From Nephromyces sp. MM_2019 (Eukaryota; Apicomplexa; Aconoidasida; Nephromycida): 26,671 nt of DNA. This document shows positions 13,001-22,235 of this stretch, one piece after another; the stretch's first letter is position 1, and each line of letters opens with the position of its first letter. A model generated the notes under the pieces. It saw only the letters and a program-made list of their open reading frames with translations, was not told the DNA's origin and ran no database searches. The stretch lies in assembly GCA_015657535.1 (NCBI GenBank), contig JADHZB010001342.1:11338-38008 (forward strand), written 5' to 3'. The translations under genes and the position numbers were made by a program.

Positions 13001-13046
13001 CTCCTTGAAAGATTCTTGGAGATTTGCTTTTAGTCGTTTCCAGCAT
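1..13046 (-). CDS. Giant low-complexity protein gene, 5 exons, 3' end outside window
   Basis: The function is not recognised. The minus strand carries five long open segments that join as 13046-11204, 10346-7368, 6690-6457, 6019-5192 and 4041-1. Every junction has a GT donor and an AG acceptor and leaves one base before the break (phase 1). The product visible here is about 3,308 residues, hydrophilic and rich in Ser, Gln, His, Glu, Asn, Gly and Pro, with no signal peptide or membrane segment. Regions that stand out are a Trp/Tyr/Cys/Gly/Pro-rich stretch near residues 960-1150, a Glu then Lys/Arg charged stretch near 1330-1420, a Gly/Gln/Trp/Pro-rich stretch near 2380-2430, a Gln/Ala/His/Thr tract near 2970-3010, and 8-residue repeats at the visible end. 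Such proteins are common in apicomplexans, and a conserved domain may lie past the left edge. The start is the first ATG in exon A, with A at -3, but an extra upstream exon is possible. It could be more than one gene, because a stop exists at 7333 if the B-C intron is wrong. Confidence 0.65.
3..98 (-). repeat. Four 24-bp tandem repeats coding an 8-residue unit
   Basis: The unit ATGGGGTTGTGTGTATGCCA plus four bases occurs at 3-26, 27-50, 51-74 and 75-98, with only a Tyr/His codon change and one silent change. On the minus strand it encodes E-M-A-(Y/H)-T-Q-P-H. The array starts at the left window edge, so the true copy number is not known. Confidence 0.9.
3488..3497 (-). other. Ten-C run where the reading frame of exon E breaks
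   Basis: Upstream of this run (higher coordinates) only one minus-strand frame is open, because the other stops at 3528. Downstream, the first frame ends at 3329 while the second continues for more than 1,100 codons. Adding one base to the run links them through Glu-Glu-Gly-Gly-Gly-Val. A sequencing or assembly error is the most likely cause. True length polymorphism is possible. Confidence 0.6.
4042..5191 (-). other. Intron D-E of the giant gene (1150 nt)
   Basis: The donor GTAAGAG is strong. The acceptor CTTTCCAACATCTTCGCACACAG ends at 4042, and both are phase 1. On the plus strand the interior is TG-rich. It contains a degenerate tandem repeat (listed separately) and, on the 5' side of the intron, T/C-rich DNA. 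The plus-strand frames at 4046-4327 and 5058-5264 are not convincing genes. Confidence 0.65.
4463..4600 (+). repeat. Degenerate TG-rich minisatellite, period about 24-30 bp
   Basis: About five imperfect copies share a core like AAATACTTCATGTGTGTGTGA. They start near 4463, 4493, 4520, 4546 and 4570, with variants such as AAATGCTTGATTTGTGCGTGA and AAAGCGCTTCATTTGAGC. The array sits inside intron D-E of the minus-strand gene. Confidence 0.6.
5192..6019 (-). CDS. Exon D of the giant gene (276 codons)
   Basis: The exon opens at a strong acceptor and reads through DKQCRESYTSCSAENL and QASRMKRCRTEVIKEELL to HTQGREG, then a GTAAGA donor at 5191. The peptide is Ser/Glu/Gly/Gln-rich, includes a short QQQQDDE run, and has no recognised domain. 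Without the splice the frame would stop at 5151. The donor leaves one G, which joins AA at 4041-4040 to give Glu. Confidence 0.65.
6020..6456 (-). other. Intron C-D of the giant gene (437 nt)
   Basis: The donor GTAGGT and the acceptor CTACCTCGTGCAG (6032-6020) have matching phase 1, and a CTAAT branch-like motif lies near 6045. The middle (6075-6240) is extremely C-rich on the transcribed strand, with several runs of 6-8 C, unlike the other introns of this gene. Confidence 0.55.
6457..6690 (-). CDS. Exon C of the giant gene (78 codons)
   Basis: The frame opens right after TTCAG at 6691 and reads on through a Ser/His/Glu/Gly-rich peptide that includes HICEYEGNEAEGN and ERDLLTSGG. I end it at ATTG|GTAGGT (6457/6456). 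The same frame stays open to 6089, but past the donor its composition changes to Phe/Leu/Tyr-rich and then Pro/Thr/Gln, which looks like translated intron. The exon is symmetric (phase 1 to phase 1). No family is recognised. Confidence 0.55.
6691..7367 (-). other. Intron B-C of the giant gene, or a gene boundary (677 nt)
   Basis: The donor GTAGAA is mediocre. The acceptor ACTACTTCAG at 6700-6691 is good, and both are phase 1. The plus-strand open frame at 6813-7124 has no recognisable content. This is the weakest junction in the model: if it is false, the upstream gene ends at the stop at 7333 and a second gene starts in this stretch. I see no other feature here. Confidence 0.4.
7368..10346 (-). 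CDS. Exon B of the giant gene (993 codons)
   Basis: This is the longest uninterrupted open frame that is closed inside the window. It begins at a strong acceptor and reads PLDEENEC then LGIAENGG. The middle (genomic 9310-8740) is unusually rich in Trp, Tyr, Cys, Gly and Pro, unlike the Ser/Asn/Lys-rich flanks, and might be a structured module. Genomic 8185-7925 encodes an acidic stretch followed by a Lys/Arg/Glu-rich stretch that could form a charged helix. I recognise no family. The exon end is uncertain: I use G|GTAGAAG at 7368/7367 (phase 1), which fits exon C, but CAG|GTACAT at 7354/7353 (phase 0) and a real stop at 7333 are alternatives. Confidence 0.75.
10347..11203 (-). other. Intron A-B of the giant gene (857 nt)
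   Basis: The donor is GTTAGT. The acceptor is TATTCAACTTACAG at 10360-10347, preceded by a T-rich run. Both are phase 1, so the leftover G and the CA of the next exon rebuild an Ala codon. The interior is AT-rich with no open frame longer than about 60 codons, and I see no other feature in it. It is an inference from splice motifs and frame, without transcript support. Confidence 0.65.
11204..13046 (-). CDS. Exon A (first visible exon) of the giant minus-strand gene
   Basis: About 614 codons are open without a stop, the second longest open segment of the interior. The frame stays open back to 13214 but has no ATG above 13044-13046, so I start at that ATG. The peptide is Lys/Ser/Glu/Asn-rich and looks disordered, with no domain I can name. 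The donor is AAAAAG|GTTAGT at 11204/11203, after the first base of a codon, and the read-through frame stops two bases later at 11199. A TTAG just before the ATG could instead be an acceptor, which would make this an internal exon. Confidence 0.7.
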
Positions 13047-13930
13047 ATTATCTAAGATTTTATAAAATTGAGAAAAATAACTTTTTTTTAGATCACTGAT
13101 TTTCACTTTAGTCCTTTTGCTTTGCAGTATTTTTTGCCGAATGAAGGACTTTATCCAGCAGTCGTCAAAAAGGCATTCATGCCTTATGCTAGCTATATTC
13201 GCAGATGCTTGTCTTCATTGGAAAAAATTTTGCTTCATTAATTACATCATAATCTGATTTATCTTTATCAATTCCCTCTTAAACTTCTTCCTACACTCAT
13301 TCCTTTTTTTGTAGGTGAAAAACATTTGCCGCCTTTAATTTTTATGCTTCCTTATACTTTGCTTTAGTCTCTGCTCTTCATTGCTTTACTGGTTCTCTTT
13401 CAACTTTCTTTTCTTTGTCTTTTCTATTTTACTTTTTTCTTGATATTCTTTCGTGAATTATGATTTTTTGTATTATCATTCCTAATTATTGCTCTTCTTT
13501 CTGTATTTTTAGTCTCCCTGGTACTTAATGGACTTCTTTAGAATTACGTCGTATTTTACTAGCTTTTTTTTATTCTGCACTACAAAATCGATCTTTGAAC
13601 TTGGAACTTGCATGACTTAAGGTTGCGAGCGGCAGCATTTTTTTACATGAGAACTACAGGCAGATTCATAGCTCTAATGGGATTCCACACTGGCAATTGA
13701 ATGAAACGCTTATGTTTTCACAGTATTATGTGACAATTTTTATCTTCTAATATATTTTTGTTTTAATTCCTTTATTTCCAAGCGTAAGTTTTTTTTACCA
13801 CAGAAGGCATCACTGTGCGCATTTTTCTTTTTAAATCCATATTTTTATGTGGCTTCTAACTATTTTTACAAATATCTATTCATAAAAAATTGAAAATAGT
13901 CGGAGAAGTATTTATTATGGGCATGTAACT
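13047..13930. other. Gene-free T-rich stretch upstream of the giant gene
   Basis: This stretch is AT-rich with many short T runs on the plus strand. The minus-strand frame stays open to 13214 but has no ATG. It probably contains the 5' leader and promoter of the minus-strand gene, although I can point to no specific element. Confidence 0.5.
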
Positions 13931-14760
13931 GAGAGCTCTTTGAAGGTCTGGACTGTGCTAGTTCCTCGTTCGCTCCCCGAACCTTCCTCTTTGTGCTTAA
14001 GCACGCTCATTTTTGAAAGCACGTAGATATCAGAAGCTAGCTTTTGGATAAACTACGAATTAAAGGCTCTCGTAGTCAACAAGAAGCCGCTAAAAGGCAT
14101 GGTTGTTTACATTTACTAGAATTGGTACATGCACGTTCTCCTTTCACACATGCACTCTTGGCAGCATATAAGCAGCTGGGCGAGGGGCTCAGTCGGTGCA
14201 CACACTCCCAAACGCACGAATATATAGTATCAACTCTCGCACATTTGTCTAAGTATAAACCATTTACTTTATCTTTGGCACGAAAATGTGGGGGTGGAAA
14301 TTTACCAACTTTTTGCGTGCATGGAGAAATTCACATAGTATGCGCATGTAAATAAGTAGCACACGAATACAGGCTAACCCCGATCGCGCGAATGGGCACA
14401 TGAACTTACATTTATGTGCATACGCCATGCTTCACATGTAAGCTGGTGTGCATACTTTAGTATCGGCGAACTTGCATAAAGGAAGAGGAAGATGGGCTCA
14501 CACATTGGCACATCTGCCATTATAAAAAGCTTGCTCCGCATGAAGTACCTGTTAGCTTGTCCCCGGAGATTTTTGGGCTAACTCTGGCTCTGAGTGTGAG
14601 CCGCTTGGGAGTGTCATTTTTTGGAGCGCATTTCTGCAAACAGAAGAGCCACCGCTAAATTTCACTAATTTGTTTTTTCTAAAGCAGAAGAAGCTGTCGA
14701 ATTTACTCATTCCTACTTGGTTTATGCCATGCTCTTGCATTGATGCATATACATCTTAGT
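13931..14760. other. Non-coding island with CA-rich repeats, no convincing gene
   Basis: Base composition is more even here than in the flanks. CACACA/GCACAT-like words recur at 14130-14450. An open frame at 14044-14355 (+) begins at TTG and has no recognisable content. A minus-strand frame at 14552-14740 is short. I list the stretch as non-coding. Confidence 0.4.
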
Positions 14761-17700
14761 TTGCTGCGAGATGAAGTGCATTTTCCTTCTTGCGTGGGTC
14801 CTCCTTAGGTTGATCAAAACAAAAGTTTTAAAAACTAGACTGTATTCAAGCACTCGCCGTGTTTGCTGATTTTTACGCTTGCTTCAGTACTAATGTTAGT
14901 TCATTTTTCAGCATTAGTGGAGAAATGTTTTTTACTATATCCTGTTTCAAGTAATTACCTTTTTACAACTTTGAATTGTTCCTGGCTCCAGCCTAGTTTC
15001 GGTCTTGTTTTCTTGCGAATTTGACTTGATTTCAGATGCGCAATGTAGCTCATGGTCAACAGAGGATTTTATAATATTACCTATAAATCAAGATGAATAA
15101 AAAGTATTTTTACCGTTTCTGCTAGACTTAATGGCATTTTACGCTGCACCAACACGTGGAAAAGTCTTAGATACTTAAACTACTCTTTTTATTCCCTCAA
15201 CAAAATCTTTTTTAAAAATCTGTTTTGTCGTGCCTCTAGCAAATGCAATGTCAGCATTAGATGCATTGATAAGTTAAACATTTCATCGTCAATCGGGAAG
15301 AGTAGATGCAAGATATAAAAAATTTTTTATAAGACAAAAAGAGACGAGTAATAAGCTAAGTAATACCTCAAAAAAAAATCCGTGTATGGTTTCACAAAAT
15401 TCCTTAATGAACAATAAAAAAAAAAGATGTGGAATAGCTGCGCAAAAAAAGCCTTACTGAAAGAAGTCACTGGCAGCGCTAAATGATGCAAAGCTTGGAA
15501 GAAAACATTTTCCCACTACATGGCTTCTACGTACGAATGAGAATTTACTGAATCCAGATGAGAAAAAAGATCTTTACGTATATTTTGTGTTGAAAGATGA
15601 TATACTACAGTTTCCATACCAAGTTTTTTGCGTATTTGAAGGTAAAAAATTAGACAATGATACTTGGTTAGCAGATTTTTTTATTTCCAAGTTCTCTTAT
15701 ATTCAAGCTAATTAGGCACAGTTTAAGAAACTAAATTATTACCGTTTCCGAGTCTGTGCGCGCTCGAGATTTTTTCTGAATGATTTCTCTGGCAAAACTT
15801 TGTATGTGTTCCAATACGAGCCTATTTATATTTTAGAAGGAGTGGTATTATTTAGCTTTTTACTTTTATTAAAAAGCGAGCTTGAAATGCTGACGAACCA
15901 AGGTATACACAAAAAAGTGAAGGAGGCACCCCCATATTCGTGTATAACGTGGTACTTTCGGAATAATTTTTCTGCCGCCAACTTATTCCTATATATTTTT
16001 TGCACTTATTTTAACCTAGATAATTGTCTGAGCTTTCTCTTGCTGCTTACTGTGCTGCACCTATGTAGTTCTCTTTTTTCGGCTTTTCTCTTTTTTTTCG
16101 TATGTTCTGTGACCATAACTTTTTTTCCTTCTAATCCACTTAATTTGATTTTTCCTTCCTTTCTCGTATATGCTTCCGTTGTAGCTTTTTCTTGCATATT
16201 TGTTGTCTAATTCCTTCGTATAAGCTCCGACCATCTCTTCTCACATATCCCTTATATGCTGGACTCTCTGCTTTCATGCGCTCTAGTATATCTAGACAAC
16301 CCCTTTCTTTGCTAATCATTTCTGATTCCTTTTCTACTGGTGTTTGACGAGGAATTTTGGTAATTATGCTTATTTTTCAGCGATATATCAGCTATTTTGC
16401 CCTACATGTACCCCCTAGGTATAGTTATGAAAACACAAGTAATACAGTACTTGCATGCTTGATAGTTGGACAAATGCACATATATACTTATACAACCATT
16501 GCATCTCAACTGGGTTGAAGCTGTACAAGAAGCAAAAAAAATTCGTGGGTGCTCGGATACTAATATTTCAATAAGACAGTAATTTACATGAGTAATTTCA
16601 CTAGCTGCATCTTTTGATACCCATTGTTTGGTACGAATTTGATGCATGCTTTACCTTTGAGAGGGTCCTCCCGCATATTGTGCATGGTAGAAAGATGTTA
16701 CCCTCCTCTTTGAGGGGTTGATCTCTAGCTCTTGTTATCATTTTTTTAGTTATGGCTTTAGGTCAAGCAATTTTCTCCTTTCCTGCCTTTATTATATCTT
16801 CTTGAGCATTTTATCGTTAATAACCGGTGAATTGCCCCAGTTTAGAGAGATCAGCTGCATAGGTACGCCTGGCAGTGAGGTTCACGTCTGTGTATTGCAC
16901 ACACATATGAGCCCGGCTGCTTGGCAGTAAATATGCATATTCGAATGTGCTCTCCCAGTTTGAGCACAATAGAGTTATCATTGGGTTTTATACGCCCATT
17001 TTACGTAAAAAACCACTTGAAGTTGCTCTGGTTTTGTACATGATCTCTTTATGTGTGCACAAAGGCTTTGTAGGGCTATAAGCCAAAAAACAAAATTTTC
17101 TGGCTTATTTTTCAAAAATCCCGCCTTATTTCCTTCTACTATTTGCGTATGCCTATCTTTGTGTCTCGCAAGTGTGCTCATTAGGATAAGTTTTCCTAGT
17201 AATGTTTTAGCTGAGGTTAAACGACTCCCATTGTTTTTGTTCAAAATATCCAATGAAATGCAATTATACAGGGTCCTAGCTCTACTCCAGTAATCACGTA
17301 GTGGGAATATGCAGCAACAAGTATAGCTATCTATCATATAGTAACTTATGTCATGGATGTTTAGAAAGCAGAAAGCGCCGGAGGTTTTTCTCTAGATAGT
17401 TTCTTGTGTCAGAGAGCCAGGAAAGATGAAGTAGCAAAGATGACAGATGGAAAGAAAAATGACGGAAAAACTCGAGCATAGCTTATGTCAGCTGGGGGTT
17501 TCAGCTTTTTTGGTGCCTAGCTCACAACTAGCGCCGGTGCTTTTTGGATATTGTAGATACTCGCTGCAATCTTCTAAGATACATTTTTTTCCTACTTTTT
17601 ATACGTTTGTGAGGCTACTGATGGGCTCCATGGACATATTGCATACTTGACATTCAGGAAAACTTTAAGAATTGCATTCTCATCTTTTCAATTCTGGGAT

Positions 17701-19340
17701 AGCACCGACACATAGCTCTCCGTCAGGGGCTCTCTATCGTATTGTTTAGACTCTTTCATTGCTTTCAACTCTAATCCCCACCGCTCCAGAGGCGCCAAAT
17801 TACTTATGATATCCCGTTGCTCCTACTATTAAATTAAGTTATTCTAGCCTTTAATAATTTTTAGTTACCCTTCTAAATTTTACTTCCTAAATTTTATGAT
17901 TCAAATATCGTGTTTCATTATAACTCTAATTTTATCGATTTATGCACTAAAAGCTGTGATTTTAGCTCCAATTTATGCAATTGCGCCATGCTTTTCTGCT
18001 ACTACAGAAAATAAGAAACCAAAACAAACTCTCAGCGACTTACAAGTGTTGCTATAGCTGCTTGAAGATTTCTGTCACAACTACTCCCTATCCTCGCTTT
18101 CTCATTTCAGCATCTTAGCATTTAATTTTTATATTACACTCCCTGGGAGGCAGAGAGAGCTAGACAGCGTGGTTTCAAAGTGTTTTACAAGAAATATGCG
18201 ATTACATAAAGTCCTGCGTATACCGTGCATTCTTTCTCGCTAAACACAGCAACCCTTAAAAATTCCTGCTCTTCCTCATAAGCTTGGCCTTTGCATAAGG
18301 AAACATCATAAGCGTATTTGCTGAATCCACATACACTCGTAGATATTGGTGATATATTAAGCTGGTTTATTCATTTGTGTTTGAGACTTTCCATTATACA
18401 ACATTTTCCAACAAAGTATTCTTCTGTTCAAACTACTCGCCGCTGATTTCCCTGGTGTTTCTCAACCAATAAAAGTAGCCGCCTCGTTAAAACACATAAT
18501 TGCTTATAGCTTTATTTCGTACTACTTATATATATCTAACTTTGGGATATATTTAAAAAGGGGGGACCTAGCTTTCACCTGATCTATCATGCTGCTCTTT
18601 TCAGCTCTCGAAAACAATTTCTTTCAACCATTTTGCCGCGTTAAAAGTTGGCTATCTCCAATCACCCTTATGCGCCGTAAAAAACTTGTTTTTTCTGCCA
18701 ACCTGCATATTTTGCGGAATTTTACCTGGAGCTGCATCTCCGGTAGCCCAAGTACTTTAATCCCATAGGTGGTAGATACTCATAATTCTCTTTGTTGGAG
18801 AAAATTGACGTGGTTTATATAAGCCCAAGTGCTCGGCTACGCAAATTTTGCGAGCTTTTCCTTTTAGTTAAATTCGATCTTGTGCTTGATCTGCAAAAAG
18901 TTTTTCTTGCGTCTCTACCATTGGTAGAAAATATTTATGCTGACGGCAAATCGGTCGGTGCACGCCATTCAGGATAGAAATTGTGTGTGTGAGGTTCTGT
19001 TTCGAAAGTAGCAATAATTTGTTCGAAAAGTGTGCAACCTCCGCTATGCCCGAAGCAGCTACGAATGCCTCGTAATATACCTTTTCTTCGGTGAGAAACT
19101 GCTCTTTTACTCTATAATGCGCTGCTTGCTAGTTTTTGTGTTCCATACTCCAAATTTGCTTTTCACTGGATATTTTTTAGAAAATAGGAACGGGTGATTG
19201 ATCCTTTTGGTAAAGCTGCGATATACGCAAAAATTGAAATTTGCTCACACGCACAGGTGTTTAGGCTTTGCCTGACTAGCATGTATGCTTTTGCTGTGCT
19301 AGTGTCGACATGACCACAGTATAATTGCAAGTGCAGCGCT
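14761..19340. other. Long AT-rich gene-free stretch
   Basis: Only short open frames occur here. The largest (15800-16210, +) starts at TTG and reads as a hydrophobic Phe/Leu/Ser/Cys string in T/C-rich DNA, which is what pyrimidine-rich DNA gives by chance. I see no tRNA, transposon reading frame or long repeat. Distal promoter elements or an untranslated leader could lie here, but the sequence does not show them. Confidence 0.5.
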
Positions 19341-19351
19341 GGAGTTTTTCA

Positions 19352-19765
19352 ATTTCTAGTCTAAGAGCAGAAAGGTATTGTGGTCTCTCTGCGGTATCGA
19401 TGAGGCTGCTTGATGCATGTGTAGCCGGGACATCCATACTATAATTCTGGCAGGGGTGCGCAGCCCTTGGTAGAGAGGTCTAAATGGAGGATAGCATGGT
19501 CAATGCATTCCCGTAATCTGGGGATGATTAATGCGAGAAGGGGTTGGTTAGAAGCGGGACATGATGAGTATTACTATATGCTATACACTGTGCTCTTGGT
19601 AGAGGTCTAAGTGAAGGATAGCGTGGACAACATGCATTCTAGTAGTCTAGAGGTGATTAATGTGAGAAGGGGTTGAGCAGAAGGAGAAGAAGATGGCATA
19701 CACTATATAATATACTAGATGGTTCTCTAGGAGGAAAAGAGTAGCGAACGTCATGCATTCACCTT
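19352..19765 (+). repeat. Degenerate tandem repeat, period about 112-129 bp, about 3.5 copies
   Basis: Two clear copies start near 19464 and 19592. Both contain CTTGGTAGAG, then GGTCTAA, GGATAGC, ATGCATTC, GATTAATG, GAGAAGGGGTTG and a CATACACT/CTATACACT tail. A third, worn copy starts near 19721 (CTCTAGGAGG ... CATGCATTCACC). A more diverged one starts near 19352 (AGTCTAAGAGCAGAAAGGTATTGTGG ... CATACTATAA). No long open frame covers the array. Confidence 0.6.
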
Positions 19766-20555
19766 ATACGCTTTAAATCTCACTATAAAGGATGCAGTAA
19801 AGCTCAATAAAATATTAACAAATGTATATTCTACTAGATAAGAATTAGTACCATTAGACTGCAGAGCCTCCTGGCAACTTTCATACCTGGAAATTTCGAG
19901 GCAAAGTAAGCAAGTAGGAAGTGCATGGCATATCCCTTACGCTTTATTCTTTTTGTCTTGTTTTAAATTAAGCTAGTACCACAACAAGCTTCCGCTTTTG
20001 CAAAGTTGAAAAACTCGAGGTTATTCTTAGTAAAGTTTATGATACGTGCTTACCAGGAGATGCTGAAAGATTTTTCAATCTATAAAAATCTGCGTTTTAT
20101 TTGCTTCTTCTTTGTTTCAGATAGCAAAGCGTGCGAAATTTAGCACGCTGCTGCCATGATAATGATTTGGAAGAATCCTGGACGCTAGCTTACTTATAAT
20201 CGAGCTTTTTTTTGGAGTTACCGTACCTAAGGTAGAATATCATTACTGCCACTCATTAGCAAATATACCAGGCTAGAAAAAGGTAATTTCTGTTATTATT
20301 TACTAGAATATGTTAGGATAAAGCAAGTGGTCACAGAAAGAGCTATTCTCTTATCTCAGCTTAAAGTGTTTGCGTGAAAAAATCCACAGATACCCATGTT
20401 TTAGGAACATATTTACTGCTGGAAATATACTTATAATTCAATTGCAACGGTGCAGCATACTGAAATACGATAAACAGGATTCGCTCTCTTGCCAATATAC
20501 GCAAGGTATCACTCATGCTCCAATACACGAGTTATGTTTGGGAGAAATCTATGCA
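19766..20555. other. Gene-free AT-rich stretch
   Basis: I see nothing specific in these 790 bases. Open frames are short and lack recognisable content. Confidence 0.5.
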
Positions 20556-21005
20556 CACATACATTAAAGTGCCGTAGGAATACTGAGAGACATGCAGATT
20601 ATGTGACAGGAAAAGCACGCACGCTATGAAGCAGTATGACGCATGAGCAAATGATAAATTCGCTCATGAAATGGGGGTATCAAAACAGTGAACTACAGAT
20701 GCACCAAGGATCCAGAGCTACCGGAAAGTACACACCAGAGAGTAAAGACACTAGGGAATGCGCAGCGGGGGGATGCACAAGCGGGGGGATGCACACACTC
20801 CTTAAAAAATACACACCGCATGATACATACGCTGTCACGCCCATATTATATAATGCGCAAGAAACTACTCATAAAGCTAGGTAAATCGCATTACGAGAAG
20901 CACACGCTATAGAAATCACATTTGAAGAAGCGCGTAGTAGGGAACTCACACACTAGGTAACTAGCATACCGAAGTACACATTAGGGAACTCGCACAAAAA
21001 AGCAC
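20556..21005 (+). repeat. CA-rich degenerate repeat region
   Basis: The region is rich in CACAC, GCACAC and TAGGGAACTC-like words. TAGGGAAC or TAGGGAATGCGC recurs near 20752, 20938 and 20983. Two adjacent 16-mers, GCGGGGGGATGCACA(A/C), lie at 20765-20780 and 20781-20796. Two overlapping short open frames (20636-20884 and 20688-20912) are products of this composition. Confidence 0.5.
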
Positions 21006-21455
21006 AGTAGCATAAAGCAAAAGACTAACAGTAAAAATAATGTTATCTACAAGAAAATTAACAACCTAAAACTAATCACCTTAGAAAGCTCTATCGCGTC
21101 ACCTTTATATGCACCAAATTCTATTCACTGTTGAATGTCTTGGGGTGTAAAGTAGACCTTCCTCTAAATCCTTCGTAAATATCTCCATCATATCGCTTAT
21201 TACACCTCAAGGTATCGAGTAGCTAGAAGCTAGTATACTGAGTTTTCAGTAAGGCGCTGCTCTAGGAGAAAGAGAGGAAAGCACACTACCTTTAACCTTG
21301 CGTGCGCGTTTTATTGTATGCTAATGCACGATTAGCTACGGTTCTACAAACAGCATAATCCATACTGGTTTTCCATAAGAAAGTGCTAATTATATCCCTC
21401 AAACTTGAAAGGATCCCTCACATCGTCATATCCAAAGCGCTTTATCTGCTTCCGG

Positions 21456-21600
21456 CTTCAATCTTCTTCCATTTTCCTCATCTCTTTTTCATCTATCATT
21501 GCTCTTCTTCATCCCCTTCCTCTCTCCTTCATCTGTTGTTCATCTCCTCTTCATCTCTTCTTCATCTTTTACCCTTATCTCCCCGCTTCTTCAATGAAGC
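21456..21600 (+). repeat. Pyrimidine-rich TTCATC repeat upstream of tgt
   Basis: CTTCATC/TTCATCT recurs at irregular spacing (for example near 21504, 21527, 21538, 21549 and 21558) in an almost pure C/T strand. It lies 210-350 bp before the tgt start codon, so it may be in the promoter or 5' leader. Role unknown. Confidence 0.5.
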
Positions 21601-21809
21601 AACCCTTTCATCGTCTCAATATGCATCATTGAAGTATCTCCCTCGAAGCATCTCCAAAAAACTCCTCCTTTTGAGCTAATGAAAACCTCTTTGATGTTTC
21701 TTCTTCCTTCTGCAAGTTTCCTCTGTTTTAGGCTTCATTTTCATTGTTTCTTCATGAAGTAATCGAAGTTTTCTACAGTTTTTTGGGAACTTTATCCACT
21801 TGCTTACTG

Positions 21810-22235
21810 ATGCAGCCTGTCCTCTTTTCCTTTTGGCTGGTGTGTGTGTTTGTTCATAATGATAGCAAGGTTTATGCAGCATATGCCGAGTTCCCCTTGA
21901 AAGCTTGGATAAATGTATCCTCGCTTTTCTCAAGGCATGGGGTATACGTAAAACCACATCTTCGAAAAAATGCAGGACAAGCAGAAATTATAAAGACGAA
22001 GTTGGTTGCTTCCCGTGCATCACAAGATAGTGTGAGGGGGGGATCGACTGAATTTTCATTTAATATAACCCATTCGATGGAGAATGGAAGGTTTGGTTCT
22101 GGGGGGCTTCATGGAAGAGTAGGCAAATTACAGACTCCCCATGGAATCATTGATACTCCCGCTTTCTTTCCGTGTGGGACAAAGGCAGCTATGAAGGGGC
22201 TTACTGTGGAGCAAGCAGAAAGTGCGAACACGCAG
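21810..22235 (+). CDS. tgt: tgt exon 1: predicted signal peptide, basic leader, start of catalytic domain
   Basis: 142 codons, ending in a CAG|GTTTGT donor at phase 0. Residues 4-15 (VLFSFWLVCVFV) are a hydrophobic core, followed by VYAAYA, a plausible signal peptidase site near residues 23-26. Residues 27 to about 85 are rich in Lys, Arg, His and Ser and poor in acids at first, as in an apicoplast or other bipartite leader. The TGT domain begins around residue 88-100 with LHGRVGKLQTPHG and reaches GTKAAMKGLTVEQ. The bacterial enzyme starts only about ten residues before this point, so roughly 85-90 residues are extra. Confidence 0.85.

Noticed and set aside
1..13046. ApiAP2 DNA-binding domain in the giant protein
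   Set aside because: Large disordered coccidian proteins often carry one, but I could not find the Trp/Gly/Ala pattern of an AP2 domain in the visible part.
14044..14355. 103-codon plus-strand frame
   Set aside because: Starts at TTG, has no recognisable motif and no splice partner. Kept only as part of the intergenic description.
15800..16210. 136-codon hydrophobic frame resembling a membrane protein
   Set aside because: Starts at TTG in T/C-rich DNA; Phe/Leu/Ser strings are expected by chance there.
13047..21809. tRNA genes
   Set aside because: By eye I found no B-box-like GGTTCGANTCC with a matching A-box and stem on either strand. A tRNAscan run would settle it.
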